Shown piece by piece: positions 8,211-16,445 of a stretch of 64,000 nt of DNA (its first letter is position 1; every line of letters begins with the position of its first letter). The notes under the pieces were generated by a model. That model saw nothing but the letters and a program-made list of their open reading frames with translations. It was not told the origin of the DNA and did not search any database. The DNA is from an uncultured Arenicella sp. Its GTDB lineage: Bacteria > Pseudomonadota > Gammaproteobacteria > Arenicellales > Arenicellaceae. Position numbers and translations under genes: made by a program. The stretch lies in assembly GCA_937922925.1 (NCBI GenBank), contig CALAKU010000008.1, forward strand, positions 51,853-115,852. The letters are read 5' to 3'.

Positions 8211-9305
8211 TTACTTCGCCCAACCGCGATCACTTATTAAGTAGGTTGCAAAGCTTGCCAGCCAATGCGAGCCCGAGTAGTGCTCATCAGAGACGGCAGC
8301 AACCCCAGTTTTGGCGTGGACATCGGCCGCTGAGTTTAGAGCTGCCTTGCGCTTGTCGTCTTTGGGTAGAGCCCGAGCAAGATTGTAAAGATTCCATGCG
8401 CGCGAGGAATTAACGCCATCTAAATGGACTAATTTGCCATCGCTCGCATCTTTAACGATGCCGGGTTCTAACCAGTTTGACGAACCGTCATTTGGAATGC
8501 CAGGTAAAAAAGCGCTTAACCATGTGGCGAAGTCTTGTTTGTTTAAGATTCGGCGCATTAAGTCGGCTTCCATTAAACACGGTGATAAAAAATCTTCGCC
8601 ACTGGGTTCATATTCAATAGGGCAATCGACATCATTTTGATGAAAGGCCAGCGACTTCTCGACAATTAGTTTTTCCATTTCGGCGTCGCCAACTTCGCGT
8701 GCCCAATCAAGCATCAAGCCAAAGGCAAACGCACTTTGATTGTGTGTACCAAGGCGAATAGGGTAAGCGAGGTTTGGCATCCATTCTTTCAAGCTTGCTG
8801 CGATATCGGTTTCAAGTGGCTTTAGTCGATTAAGCCACTCTTGAGCCTTTGGATGTCGCCATTGGCGAAGTTCGGTCGTGAGTTGCAAATACCATGCTAA
8901 GCCATAAGGGCGTTCCCACGACCCGCGCGCGGGGCGAGAAAAGTTAGCCACCTCACCAGCGAGATTCTGTTCGTTGAAATTTTGATCGAGTATCTCCAAA
9001 GCCTCATCACGCCAATCGGCATTTTGATCTCCAACATGGAGCAAGCGCACAAGCAGCCAGTGACCGTGTACAGCGCTATGCCAATCAAAACAACCATAAA
9101 ACGTAGGGAAGATTTCTTTCGGCCGGCCAATGGCATCGGCATTATCGGTAGTGCGAGAAATCTTATTGGGAAACTCTTTTTGAATGCAGTCCAAAGCAAG
9201 GCGTGCAAACCTTTGTTCGAGTTCGGGCGACAACTCTTCTGATACGCTCACGGGACTGCCAAAGAAAAAGAATGATGAGATGACCAAGGAGAAAATTATT
9301 TTCAT
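8211..9305 (-). CDS. DUF2891 family secreted protein
   Basis: A 364-residue protein with an N-terminal signal sequence (KIIFSLVISSFFFFG) and a mature part matching DUF2891. It has the family's aromatic signature FPTFYGCFDWHSAVHGHW near residue 65. The mature part is helical and resembles (alpha/alpha) toroid enzymes acting on sugars or aldoses, but no activity is established for the family as far as I know. The frame is open up to 9374, but the ATG at 9305 is the one that gives a proper signal peptide, so I use it. It ends 16 bases from the convergent split barrel gene. Confidence 0.8.
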   Translation of the reverse strand: MKIIFSLVISSFFFFGSPVSVSEELSPELEQRFARLALDCIQKEFPNKISRTTDNADAIGRPKEIFPTFYGCFDWHSAVHGHWLLVRLLHVGDQNADWRDEALEILDQNFNEQNLAGEVANFSRPARGSWERPYGLAWYLQLTTELRQWRHPKAQEWLNRLKPLETDIAASLKEWMPNLAYPIRLGTHNQSAFAFGLMLDWAREVGDAEMEKLIVEKSLAFHQNDVDCPIEYEPSGEDFLSPCLMEADLMRRILNKQDFATWLSAFLPGIPNDGSSNWLEPGIVKDASDGKLVHLDGVNSSRAWNLYNLARALPKDDKRKAALNSAADVHAKTGVAAVSDEHYSGSHWLASFATYLISDRGWAK

Positions 9306-9389
9306 TTTAATGTAACTTGATGGATCAGCGACATTCAGAGTATAAACCTCTTTAGCCAGAGTGAGGCAAAGCAAGGAAAAAAAGCGAAG

Positions 9390-9613
9390 ATGAATATAAA
9401 TAACCAGGCATCTCAGCCGATCAACGAAGACGAAGAATTACAAAATTTACTTGAGGTGTTTATTGAATATCGGCAGATGATCGATGACGAGGATACGAGC
9501 TCGAACGTCTTGATCGCGACCAAATGGCTCCTTTGCTTATAGAGCATTTGGACAGCGATGAGTTCAAAAAACATTGGGTATCACAAGCGGTAAGATACTT
9601 AAGCCGGGTGTAA
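9390..9613 (+). pseudogene. Small hypothetical gene with a frameshift
   Basis: An ATG at 9390 opens a frame of 50 residues rich in acidic residues (NEDEELQNLLEVFIEY), ending at 9540-9542. From about 9493 the neighbouring frame carries YELERLDRDQMAPLL and continues to a stop at 9611-9613. Restoring one base near 9491-9493 joins them into about 74 residues, with no membrane segment. I do not recognise the family. The direction matches no neighbour, and the ribosome site (AAGGAAAAAAAG) is fair. Confidence 0.4.
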
Positions 9614-9633
9614 TAAGTTTTCACACCAGCAAC

Positions 9634-10185
9634 TTAAGTTAGCTTACTTAACTGCATTTCTATGTGCAGCGGTTTAAAACCTAATTTTTCATACGCGCGT
9701 ATCGCCGCTGTATTTTGTGCATACACGTCTAGGTAGAATGTATTGATATTTTTGTCTTGTGACCACGTTAACAATCGTTGCATTATTTGTTGAATAAGGG
9801 CCTTACCACGATGATTGGGCTCGACATACATAAACCCAAGATAACAGTGTTGCGGGTGTTGAAAATACGGTTTCGATTCGCGAATTTGAGCATAGCCACA
9901 GGCGACAATCTGATTTGTGTCTTCAATGCGGCCTAGGTCTTCAGCCACTAGTAATAAACTTTTGGGTGAGCTGATAAGCGCGTCAAGATCGTAGTAGTGT
10001 GGTTGCCCGGCTCGAATGTTGGCGTTAAACGGGCGTTCGGCTTCAACAACACCTTGTTCAAGCTCTCTTAGTCTGGCGAGATCAGTGATTTGGGCTGGTC
10101 GAAAATTCACAAAGCGCTCCGAATTGATATGAAACGCCGCTAGCTTACCTTTATTATGAGTTTGGTGTGGTGCCGAACTCGACAA
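9634..10185 (-). CDS. GNAT acetyltransferase
   Basis: A 183-residue GNAT-fold enzyme. The core runs from NFRPAQITDLARL (about residue 27) through a beta4 strand (CYLGFMYVEPNHRG) to the acetyl-CoA loop (RGKALIQQIM). It ends with the typical NTAAIRAYEKLGFKPL, which marks small-molecule or peptide N-acetyltransferases. The first 25 residues are poorly conserved-looking, so the true start may be internal. The substrate is unknown. It is not obviously in an operon. Confidence 0.84.
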   Translation of the reverse strand: MSSSAPHQTHNKGKLAAFHINSERFVNFRPAQITDLARLRELEQGVVEAERPFNANIRAGQPHYYDLDALISSPKSLLLVAEDLGRIEDTNQIVACGYAQIRESKPYFQHPQHCYLGFMYVEPNHRGKALIQQIMQRLLTWSQDKNINTFYLDVYAQNTAAIRAYEKLGFKPLHIEMQLSKLT

Positions 10186-10719
10186 TCAACTCCGGGTCAG
10201 CGCAGCTTGTGCGAACACCCTAGTCAAGTCCAAGTAACCCAAGTAGCCAAAACGGTTAACAATCAAAATTTTGGCGTCCCAATCGTCTTGGCCATTGCCT
10301 GGCGCAAGTTTGATCGGTGTGAGCTTGCTGCAAAAAACGAATGCAAACCTTGTCTGTCGCTTGCCAAAATACGCCATATTCCTGCGGGTGTGACTGGTCA
10401 GAGAAGTGAAGAAATTGAGTTATCTGGAAAGCCAGTTAATAAAAAGAAAAGATTAAATTTTACTGACTTTTATAATTTTGTAACCAAAGATGCGCGTAGT
10501 TAGGGGCCGATACTTTTGTCTTCTAATAGGCAAATGCTCCTTCAGAAATGGGGCTAGGATCTAAGGAGTCTGTCACTCGGTCACGGAGATTTCGGATCAT
10601 GGCGAACAGTTTGTCTAGTAATTCTCAATTAGACACAATGTTGTAAAACTCTTTTACAAACGGGCTTGCTTGCACTTCCTATACTGATTGTCTTGAAAAC
10701 AACTTTATTGGGAACAATC
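10186..10719. other. 534-base region without a convincing gene
   Basis: Two modest frames cross here (10186-10377 minus and 10156-10503 plus), but neither shows a domain, signal or good ribosome site. The only structure I see is an imperfect inverted repeat at about 10611-10638 (TTGTCTA / TAGACAcAA) and a perfect one at 10641-10659. The rest is probably the leader and promoter of the channel gene at 10720. Confidence 0.5.
10641..10659. repeat. Perfect 8-bp inverted repeat upstream of the channel gene
   Basis: TTGTAAAA and TTTTACAA flank a three-base centre. The element is 60 bases before the start of the CmpX-like channel gene. It could be an operator or a small RNA hairpin in the leader. 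It is not followed by a T run in either strand, so a terminator is unlikely. Confidence 0.4.
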
Positions 10720-11874
10720 ATGGGTGACTTAATTAACTCTATTAAATCGGTGTTAGGGCCGGTTGGCTCGAGCACTCTGGGCCATGCCCTAATAGGCTTG
10801 GCTATCTTGGTGGTCGGTTTGATCGTCGTGAGTTTTATTACAGGGCTGTTCAAAAAGGTTCTAAACAAAGTCGATTTCCTAAATCAACATAATTTGGCGA
10901 AGCCAATTGGCTCATTAATTAAAGCCGTATTGACGATTTTTGTGTTGATGGCGGTCTTGCAGCACTTTGGCTTAACTGATGTATTGGCACCGTTGAAAAA
11001 CATGGCTGACCAATTTTTAGCCGCAGTTCCACGAATTATTGGTGCTGGTGTTGTTGGCTATGCGGGCTGGGTTATTGCAAAAATCGTATCTGAATTCGTC
11101 GGTGTCGGTTTAGGAGCTGTTGATCAACAAATAGCCGAACGCACTGGCAATGAAGAAATTAAAGTGTCGAAGTTCGGAAGCGCCTTTATCTTTGGTGGCA
11201 TTTTATTGCCGATCGTTGTCGCTGCCTTAGGTGTGCTGAATATTCCATCAATCAGCGTACCGGCTACGCAAATGATCAACGAGTTGATGGCCGCTGTGCC
11301 CAACATTGTTGGTGCAGGCATTATTTTGTTGGTGACTTATTTTGTTGCCAAGTTTGTTGTGTATATGTTGACCGGCTTGTTAGATGGAATGAACGTCAAT
11401 GAGTTGCCTGCCAAAATGGGTATTGCTCATATGTTTAACGACTCGTTCACGGCTAATAAGTTGATTGGCTCAACAGTTATGTTCTTCTCAATGTTAACTG
11501 CAACCACTGCTGCGATTAATACTTTGGGCATAGACGTGATCTCTCAGATTTTCGCTAAAGTTCTTGAGTTCGGGGGTGGAATCTTGGTCGGCGGTTTAAT
11601 TTTAGTCATCGGTAACTTCTTGAGTTCAATTGCACATCAAAAATTGACCGAGTCGGGTAGCGCAGGCATGGCTAACATTGCTCGCATTGCCATTCTTGGA
11701 TTGGTGTTGGCGATGGGCTTACGGTCGATGGGTCTGGCCGACAACATCGTTAATATGGCGTTCGGTTTTACCATCGGTGCCGTCGCAGTAGCCACTGCGT
11801 TAGCCTTTGGCTTGGGCGGTCGCGATGCAGCCAAATCCGTTGCTGACCACTGGGCATCCAAAATCAAAAACTAA
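10720..11874 (+). CDS. CmpX-like mechanosensitive ion channel with TM-helix repeats
   Basis: A 384-residue inner-membrane protein. It carries several copies of the 'conserved TM helix' repeat seen in CmpX-type channels: AAVPRIIGAGVVGY, AAVPNIVGAGIILL and FGGGILVGGLIL at about residues 100, 195 and 280. It ends in a Gly-rich segment (ALAFGLGGRDAAKSVADHW) like the pore-lining helix of MscS channels. No MscS beta domain follows. I start at the ATG at 10720 because the in-frame extension to 10666 lacks support and GGGAAC lies just before this ATG. It is followed by a strong terminator and then by DUF481 and MscS genes. A role in osmotic or envelope-tension response is inferred from the family. 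Confidence 0.83.
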   Translation: MGDLINSIKSVLGPVGSSTLGHALIGLAILVVGLIVVSFITGLFKKVLNKVDFLNQHNLAKPIGSLIKAVLTIFVLMAVLQHFGLTDVLAPLKNMADQFLAAVPRIIGAGVVGYAGWVIAKIVSEFVGVGLGAVDQQIAERTGNEEIKVSKFGSAFIFGGILLPIVVAALGVLNIPSISVPATQMINELMAAVPNIVGAGIILLVTYFVAKFVVYMLTGLLDGMNVNELPAKMGIAHMFNDSFTANKLIGSTVMFFSMLTATTAAINTLGIDVISQIFAKVLEFGGGILVGGLILVIGNFLSSIAHQKLTESGSAGMANIARIAILGLVLAMGLRSMGLADNIVNMAFGFTIGAVAVATALAFGLGGRDAAKSVADHWASKIKN

Positions 11875-11897
11875 TTGATTTAAGTTTAATCTTAATT

Positions 11898-11927
11898 GGG
11901 GCTGACTGTTGTCTGCCCCTTTTTTTT
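11898..11927 (+). terminator. Rho-independent terminator after the CmpX-like gene
   Basis: The arms GGGGCtGAC and GTCtGCCCC pair with one T-T mismatch around a TGTT loop. Eight T follow directly. It lies 24 bases after the stop of the channel gene and ends its transcript. Confidence 0.88.
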
Positions 11928-11993
11928 GTCGATATATCGCTTAAATCGGCGAACCTCACTTAACAAAGTTTAACAACAGTATTGGAATTTAAA

Positions 11994-12725
11994 ATGAAAA
12001 AATTACTATCAACAATTTTGCTGACAACCTTATGTACTCCTATGGTTGTGAGTGCCGAAGGTTGGTCCGGTCAGGGTGAAGCAGGTTTGATTGTTGCCAG
12101 CGGCAACACTGACAGTGAAAACGCCAATGTCGGGCTTAGCTTCAAAAAAGAAGGCGAGCTATATCAACATGAATTGGGTTTCGGTCTGTATCGTGCCTCA
12201 AACAATGATGTTGATTCGGCTGAGAGTTTTAACGCTGACTATACGATTAAGCGCAACCTGTCGGAACGACGTTTTGTCTTTGGTTCAGTGTCTTTTCTCG
12301 ATGACCAATTCGATGGCTTTACCGAACAATTAAGTGCGTCTGTAGGGTATGGCTACAAGATATTTGATAGTGAGCCTCGCGCTTGGGATGTTGGCATCGG
12401 TGTGGGTTATCGTGATACCAATGAGTTAATTCGCTTGGATGACGGCAGCGAAGTTGAAGGCATGGATCTCAGTGGCGCGACCTTGGTTTTGCGTTCAAAC
12501 TATCGAAACAAACTAACGGCGAACACCGAATTCATCGACGCTTTTGTCGCAGAGATTGGAGCGGATAACACATTTGTTGAGAACGACGCCGCGATTGTTG
12601 TGTCGATGAACGAGCGTTTCGCGTTAAAAGCGGGTTTGTTGATTCGCCACAACACTGACCCAGCTCCGGGCGCCGAAGAAACTGACACGATAAGCAGCGT
12701 AAATTTAGTGTATAACTTTAACTAA
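11994..12725 (+). CDS. DUF481 family outer-membrane protein (YdiY-like)
   Basis: A 243-residue protein with a signal peptide cleaved near residue 22 (VSA/EGW) and a mature part of repeating beta strands. The start EGWSGQGEAGLIVASGNTDSEN and the end VNLVYNFN are typical of DUF481, which includes the salt-induced E. coli outer-membrane protein YdiY. A small barrel is likely. A TTG at 11982 is in frame, but the ATG at 11994 gives the cleaner signal peptide. It is followed after 33 bases by an mscS gene in the same direction. The family's exact function is not known. Confidence 0.85.
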   Translation: MKKLLSTILLTTLCTPMVVSAEGWSGQGEAGLIVASGNTDSENANVGLSFKKEGELYQHELGFGLYRASNNDVDSAESFNADYTIKRNLSERRFVFGSVSFLDDQFDGFTEQLSASVGYGYKIFDSEPRAWDVGIGVGYRDTNELIRLDDGSEVEGMDLSGATLVLRSNYRNKLTANTEFIDAFVAEIGADNTFVENDAAIVVSMNERFALKAGLLIRHNTDPAPGAEETDTISSVNLVYNFN

Positions 12726-12758
12726 TCTTATTAGTAAGACATTAAGTCAGGAGCTTTC

Positions 12759-13577
12759 GTGGAATACATCAACACCTATTTGCCTTTGATTCAAGAAAAC
12801 GCGCTGCTTTACGGCGTTAATTTTATAAAAGCCATAGCGATATTTATTGTTGGTCGATGGATCGTCAAACTTATCTCTAAAGCAATTGGTAAGGGAATGG
12901 AGCGTTCGGGTACCGATCCAATGCTGTCGCGCTTTGTTACCAATATTGTTTATGCCTTGATGCTGACCTTTGTCATTATCGCTGCAATTTCCCAACTTGG
13001 TGTGCAAACGGCGAGTTTGGTCGCGATTTTAGGTGCAGCGGGTTTGGCGGTAGGCTTGGCTCTGCAAGGTTCGCTTGCTAACTTTGCGGCCGGAGTAATG
13101 GCCATCATTTTCAGGCCTTACAACGTTGGCGATGTAGTTGAAGTGGCTGGTCATACCGGGCAGGTTGAAGAGGTTGATATTTTTACGACCACCTTGCGCC
13201 TGCCTGATAAAACCAAAATCATTATCCCCAATGGTCAAGCCTTAGAGGGCCCCATCGTCAATTTTACTGAAGCGGGTGATCGACGCATGGACCTCTCGGT
13301 GGGCATTTCCTATGATGCGGATATTCAGCAAGCGCGCGAGGTTATTCTAAAAGCCATTGTAGCGTCAGACTATGTGCTGGATAGCCCGGCGCCGAGTGTT
13401 GGGGTGACTGAGCTGGCTGATAATAGTATTAATCTTACGGTGCGCCCATGGGCTAAGGCCTCTGACCATCCCGCCGCTACTCTAGAGTTATTAGAGCGTA
13501 TTAAGGTTGCTTTGGATGAGGCCAAGATTGGTATTCCTTATCCTCAGCGTGATGTGCATATTTATAACCATTCTTGA
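12759..13577 (+). CDS. Small-conductance mechanosensitive channel, MscS family
   Basis: A 272-residue MscS-type channel, close to E. coli MscS in length. Three N-terminal membrane segments are followed by the Gly/Ala-rich pore helix (residues about 88-120, GAAGLAVGLALQGSLANFAAG). Next comes the beta domain (FRPYNVGDVVEV, IIPNG) and a C-terminal alpha/beta domain ending in PYPQRDVHIY. It opens under membrane tension to release solutes during hypo-osmotic shock. The start is GTG with a strong AGGAG site. It likely shares a transcript with the DUF481 gene and ends at the terminator at 13628. Confidence 0.92.
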   Translation: MEYINTYLPLIQENALLYGVNFIKAIAIFIVGRWIVKLISKAIGKGMERSGTDPMLSRFVTNIVYALMLTFVIIAAISQLGVQTASLVAILGAAGLAVGLALQGSLANFAAGVMAIIFRPYNVGDVVEVAGHTGQVEEVDIFTTTLRLPDKTKIIIPNGQALEGPIVNFTEAGDRRMDLSVGISYDADIQQAREVILKAIVASDYVLDSPAPSVGVTELADNSINLTVRPWAKASDHPAATLELLERIKVALDEAKIGIPYPQRDVHIYNHS

Positions 13578-13627
13578 GTGCGAACGTTGTTCGCCCGCTT
13601 CAATGTTGGCGATCGACTCATTTTTAT

Positions 13628-13657
13628 AAACGGCATTCGTTTGAGTGCCGTTTTTTT
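13628..13657 (+). terminator. Rho-independent terminator after mscS
   Basis: An 11-pair stem (AAACGGCATTC / GAGTGCCGTTT, one T-G wobble) with a GTTT loop is followed by further T. It lies 50 bases after the mscS stop. Confidence 0.85.
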
Positions 13658-13831
13658 ATGAGCATTAATGCTCGCACGTCGAAAAGCGAGCCGTGATAAC
13701 TCTTGTGCACGATTGCGAGTCACAAATAGGAAAGCATTGGCAATGAAGGTCAGAACCGTATTGACCAAGTTGCTAGCCTAAATCAGTGAACTTTCGCTTT
13801 GCGTGCGATTCACCGTACAATGCAAGATGCT

Positions 13832-14320
13832 ATGAGCATTTCATTACAACAACGCGGGTTCTCTCTTTTGGAGCTGATGGTCGTTATTGGCATCATTGCT
13901 ATCTTGGCGACCTTGGCAATCCCATCTCAAGCTGGTCGCGTAACCCAAGAGCGCGTTGTCGAAACTCTAGAGCTTATCGAGACGTATAAAGGTAATGTCA
14001 ATACGTTTTATCAATTGTCTGGCGGCGAATTTCCGACCGACAACGAAGCCGCTGGGATGCCTGAGCCTGAAAAAATCAAGGGTTTGTATTTGCGAAAACT
14101 GGAAGTACGAGAGGGTGCTATTCATCTAACTCTGGGGCAAAACCTTCCCAAGCAACTACACAATACAATAGTCAGTCTACGCCCGGTTTATGTCGAAGAT
14201 GCCGTGCAAACTGGTTTGTCATGGGTATGTGCAGGTCAAAAAATCCCGGATGGGATGCAGGTGGCAGGCAGTGATTTAACCAATCTAGATCTGCAATTTT
14301 TACCGGGGCGGTGCCGTTAA
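13832..14320 (+). CDS. Type IV pilin-like protein
   Basis: A 162-residue prepilin with a nine-residue leader ending in RG, then FSLLELMVVIGIIAIL. Cleavage before Phe, Glu at mature position 5 and the long hydrophobic helix are class-defining for type IV pilins and type II secretion pseudopilins. Two Cys near the C-terminus (WVCAGQ and PGRCR) could form the disulphide loop of major-type pilins. An in-frame ATG at 13820 would give a 13-residue leader and is also possible. No assembly genes (ATPase, platform, secretin) are nearby, so it must use machinery encoded elsewhere. It may be a minor pilin. Confidence 0.85.
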   Translation: MSISLQQRGFSLLELMVVIGIIAILATLAIPSQAGRVTQERVVETLELIETYKGNVNTFYQLSGGEFPTDNEAAGMPEPEKIKGLYLRKLEVREGAIHLTLGQNLPKQLHNTIVSLRPVYVEDAVQTGLSWVCAGQKIPDGMQVAGSDLTNLDLQFLPGRCR

Positions 14321-14351
14321 ACAAGATGCCGTTAATAAACAGTGAGTGATT

Positions 14352-15359
14352 ATGATTAATACCAAACGAGTTGTATTTAGACTAGCTGGCTTAATGGTGA
14401 TATTGGCCTTGGCTTCTTGTTCAACGCCCAAACTCGCAACCACTATGGAGGTGGTCAATAAGGCGAGTTATACCTTGAGCGAGAATTACGCGAACCATCG
14501 TGCACATCAACACCTACTAAAAGTCGGCGACTACGAAATTGCCTACCTCGATTTAAAGGCAAGTGATTCAGCGCCGGTGCTAGTGCTGTTGCATGGCGTG
14601 CCAAGTTCGTCGTGGTTGTATCGAAAAATGCTCCCCGAATTACAAAACTCTTTTCGAGTTGTGGCAATTGATTTGCTCGGTTACGGCACCAGCGCTAAAC
14701 CCAAATCGAATGGCTCTACATACAGCCGAGAAGCGCAAGCGGATTATGTACAGGCGGTTCTAAATCATCTAGACGTCGATCAATACCAATTGGCCTTTCA
14801 TGATATGGGCGGCCTTGTGGCATGGGAGTTAGTCGAGCGAGATTTGCTTGGCCCAAAAGCAATTCAAACCTTGTTTGTTTTAAACACGATTATTTCAGAA
14901 ATCGGATTCAATCATCCCAAGGTGAAGAAGGGCGTCATGGCTCGTACCATGAGTAACGCGTTTTCCAATGCCGCCACCAGCGCAGCTGCGCTAGAGCTTA
15001 CCTTTAATAATATGGGTTTAAGCTCGAACGCCGACCTCAGTGAAAAAGAGTGCTTTGGTTATGTTGCACCGATGCGAGAAGGGTCGAGTGATGCGCTGTA
15101 TGAATTCTATACTGGGTTTGATGAAGCGCTGTTTGCGCGCTTGTCAGATCAAATAATGGCCCTTGAAGGTTTCCAAGGTGAGGTGCATGTTTTTTGGGGC
15201 GCGCAAGATAAAGTCTTGACCACTGAACAGCTGCCGGTGTTAGAAAGTGCCCTCAACCAAGCTCAGGTCTTTAAAACCATTTACGAAAATCAATCTCACT
15301 TTCTACCAGAGGAAATCCCTCTAAAGCTGGCGGCGGCCTTTAAACAGACCCAGCAATAG
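14352..15359 (+). CDS. Lipoprotein alpha/beta hydrolase with an Asp nucleophile
   Basis: A 335-residue alpha/beta hydrolase with a lipoprotein signal (LALASC, acylated Cys at residue 23). The oxyanion loop HGVPSSS (from His81) and the nucleophile elbow FHDMGG (Asp151) are of the haloalkane dehalogenase/epoxide hydrolase type, where Asp replaces Ser. A late His sits in NQSHFLPEE. Lid and cap lie between about residues 165 and 240. An envelope-anchored member of this group is unusual, as most are cytoplasmic. Its substrate is unknown; perhydrolase or ester activity cannot be excluded. The gene converges with, and overlaps by 39 bases, the next gene. Confidence 0.82.
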   Translation: MINTKRVVFRLAGLMVILALASCSTPKLATTMEVVNKASYTLSENYANHRAHQHLLKVGDYEIAYLDLKASDSAPVLVLLHGVPSSSWLYRKMLPELQNSFRVVAIDLLGYGTSAKPKSNGSTYSREAQADYVQAVLNHLDVDQYQLAFHDMGGLVAWELVERDLLGPKAIQTLFVLNTIISEIGFNHPKVKKGVMARTMSNAFSNAATSAAALELTFNNMGLSSNADLSEKECFGYVAPMREGSSDALYEFYTGFDEALFARLSDQIMALEGFQGEVHVFWGAQDKVLTTEQLPVLESALNQAQVFKTIYENQSHFLPEEIPLKLAAAFKQTQQ

Positions 15360-16445
15360 ATAGACAAGAAGGCCCAAGACCAGCAAGATAACTAAGGCGT
15401 AAAAAATAAAGAACCCTTTATCTGCGGCCATCTTTGATATAACGCGATGAGCGAGTAAACCTTTGGGAAGCCCCTCGGTGTTTACAAACTGAATTCTAGG
15501 TGGGATGAAGTCTTGATACTTCGCTGCTTCTTGTTTACCAACAAGGCGAGTTCGATGCAAAACCAAGGTGCATTCGCCACATCCCATAAGATCAAAGCGA
15601 AGCCTTTTGAGGCGTTGTTGTGAATGCAATGGCGCAAAGGGTATAAACAGTTTCTGCTGGTCTGGCCAGGCTTCGCCGCCTCGGTCAGTTGCGAAATGGA
15701 CTGATCGCTTAGCACTAATGCCATGGCGATCAGTTTGCCAAAATAGTTCAAAGTGATGCACTGGGTGAGGTACATCGTAACTGAATTCAAAATACACACC
15801 AGCCAATTCTTTGAAGGGCAGGTTGATCTCATCTTTGTTTAAAATGCGCGGATCCCAGTTGCCATGTTTAAATTGGCCTGGGCCTACTTGAACAAAACCT
15901 TGGCCGCCCCAGTCTTCAGGCGCAATATCAAAGCCAGAGAAAGAGCGAATACGGTTCCGCCATGCTGGCGGTACAAGTGTTGCCAGCTCGGCCGTCTCGC
16001 TTTGCCACTGCAATGGCAATACTTTAAATCGGCAGGCGCAATTATTTATGTCTACCCGCAACTTGGTAATTTGAGAGGCAATCTGGGGATGCGGCAAATA
16101 AAAACGCAGAGATTGGCTGGTGAATTCGACACGATGCTGTTTTGAGAAGCCTCTAGATACGCCTAAAGTATCCGTTTTTGCCGCCCAAAAAAGCTCAACG
16201 GAATACTCTTTTTTTGCTAAAGCGGCATCCAGCGCTTCGAGCTCGACCAAGAGCCCTTGCTGAGCATAATTGACGTTTTCAGGTACCGAAAAGTGAAGCT
16301 GCGGGTCGTTTTGTTTTAGTTGAAAGTGATTGTTGCCTAGGGCTTCTCCATTTATTACGTCGACGCTGGCCCGAGTTAAACCATGTGCGCCGAAAAAACA
16401 GAGACAAAACAAGGCTAAACAAAAGCGGTGGCCCAAGCTCTTCAT
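15321..16445 (-). CDS. Anchored envelope protein with two duplicated domains
   Basis: A 374-residue protein I do not recognise. It has an N-terminal signal peptide and a C-terminal membrane segment at about 345-367 with a basic tail (KGRRQL), so most of it faces the periplasm. The body holds an internal duplication: ELFW at 84-87 and 233-236, each followed some 45-50 residues later by LR.D and a Cys pair (Cys136/138 and Cys289/292). Each copy looks like a beta sandwich. I start at the ATG at 16445; the longer frame to 16505 lies inside the upstream gene. The upstream gene's TGA overlaps this ATG (ATGA), so the two are coupled. Confidence 0.75.
   Translation of the reverse strand: MKSLGHRFCLALFCLCFFGAHGLTRASVDVINGEALGNNHFQLKQNDPQLHFSVPENVNYAQQGLLVELEALDAALAKKEYSVELFWAAKTDTLGVSRGFSKQHRVEFTSQSLRFYLPHPQIASQITKLRVDINNCACRFKVLPLQWQSETAELATLVPPAWRNRIRSFSGFDIAPEDWGGQGFVQVGPGQFKHGNWDPRILNKDEINLPFKELAGVYFEFSYDVPHPVHHFELFWQTDRHGISAKRSVHFATDRGGEAWPDQQKLFIPFAPLHSQQRLKRLRFDLMGCGECTLVLHRTRLVGKQEAAKYQDFIPPRIQFVNTEGLPKGLLAHRVISKMAADKGFFIFYALVILLVLGLLVYLLLGLFKGRRQL

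Noticed and set aside
10156-10503. A 115-residue plus-strand frame, and a 63-residue minus-strand frame at 10186-10377
   Set aside because: Neither has a domain, a signal or a good ribosome site, and they overlap each other.
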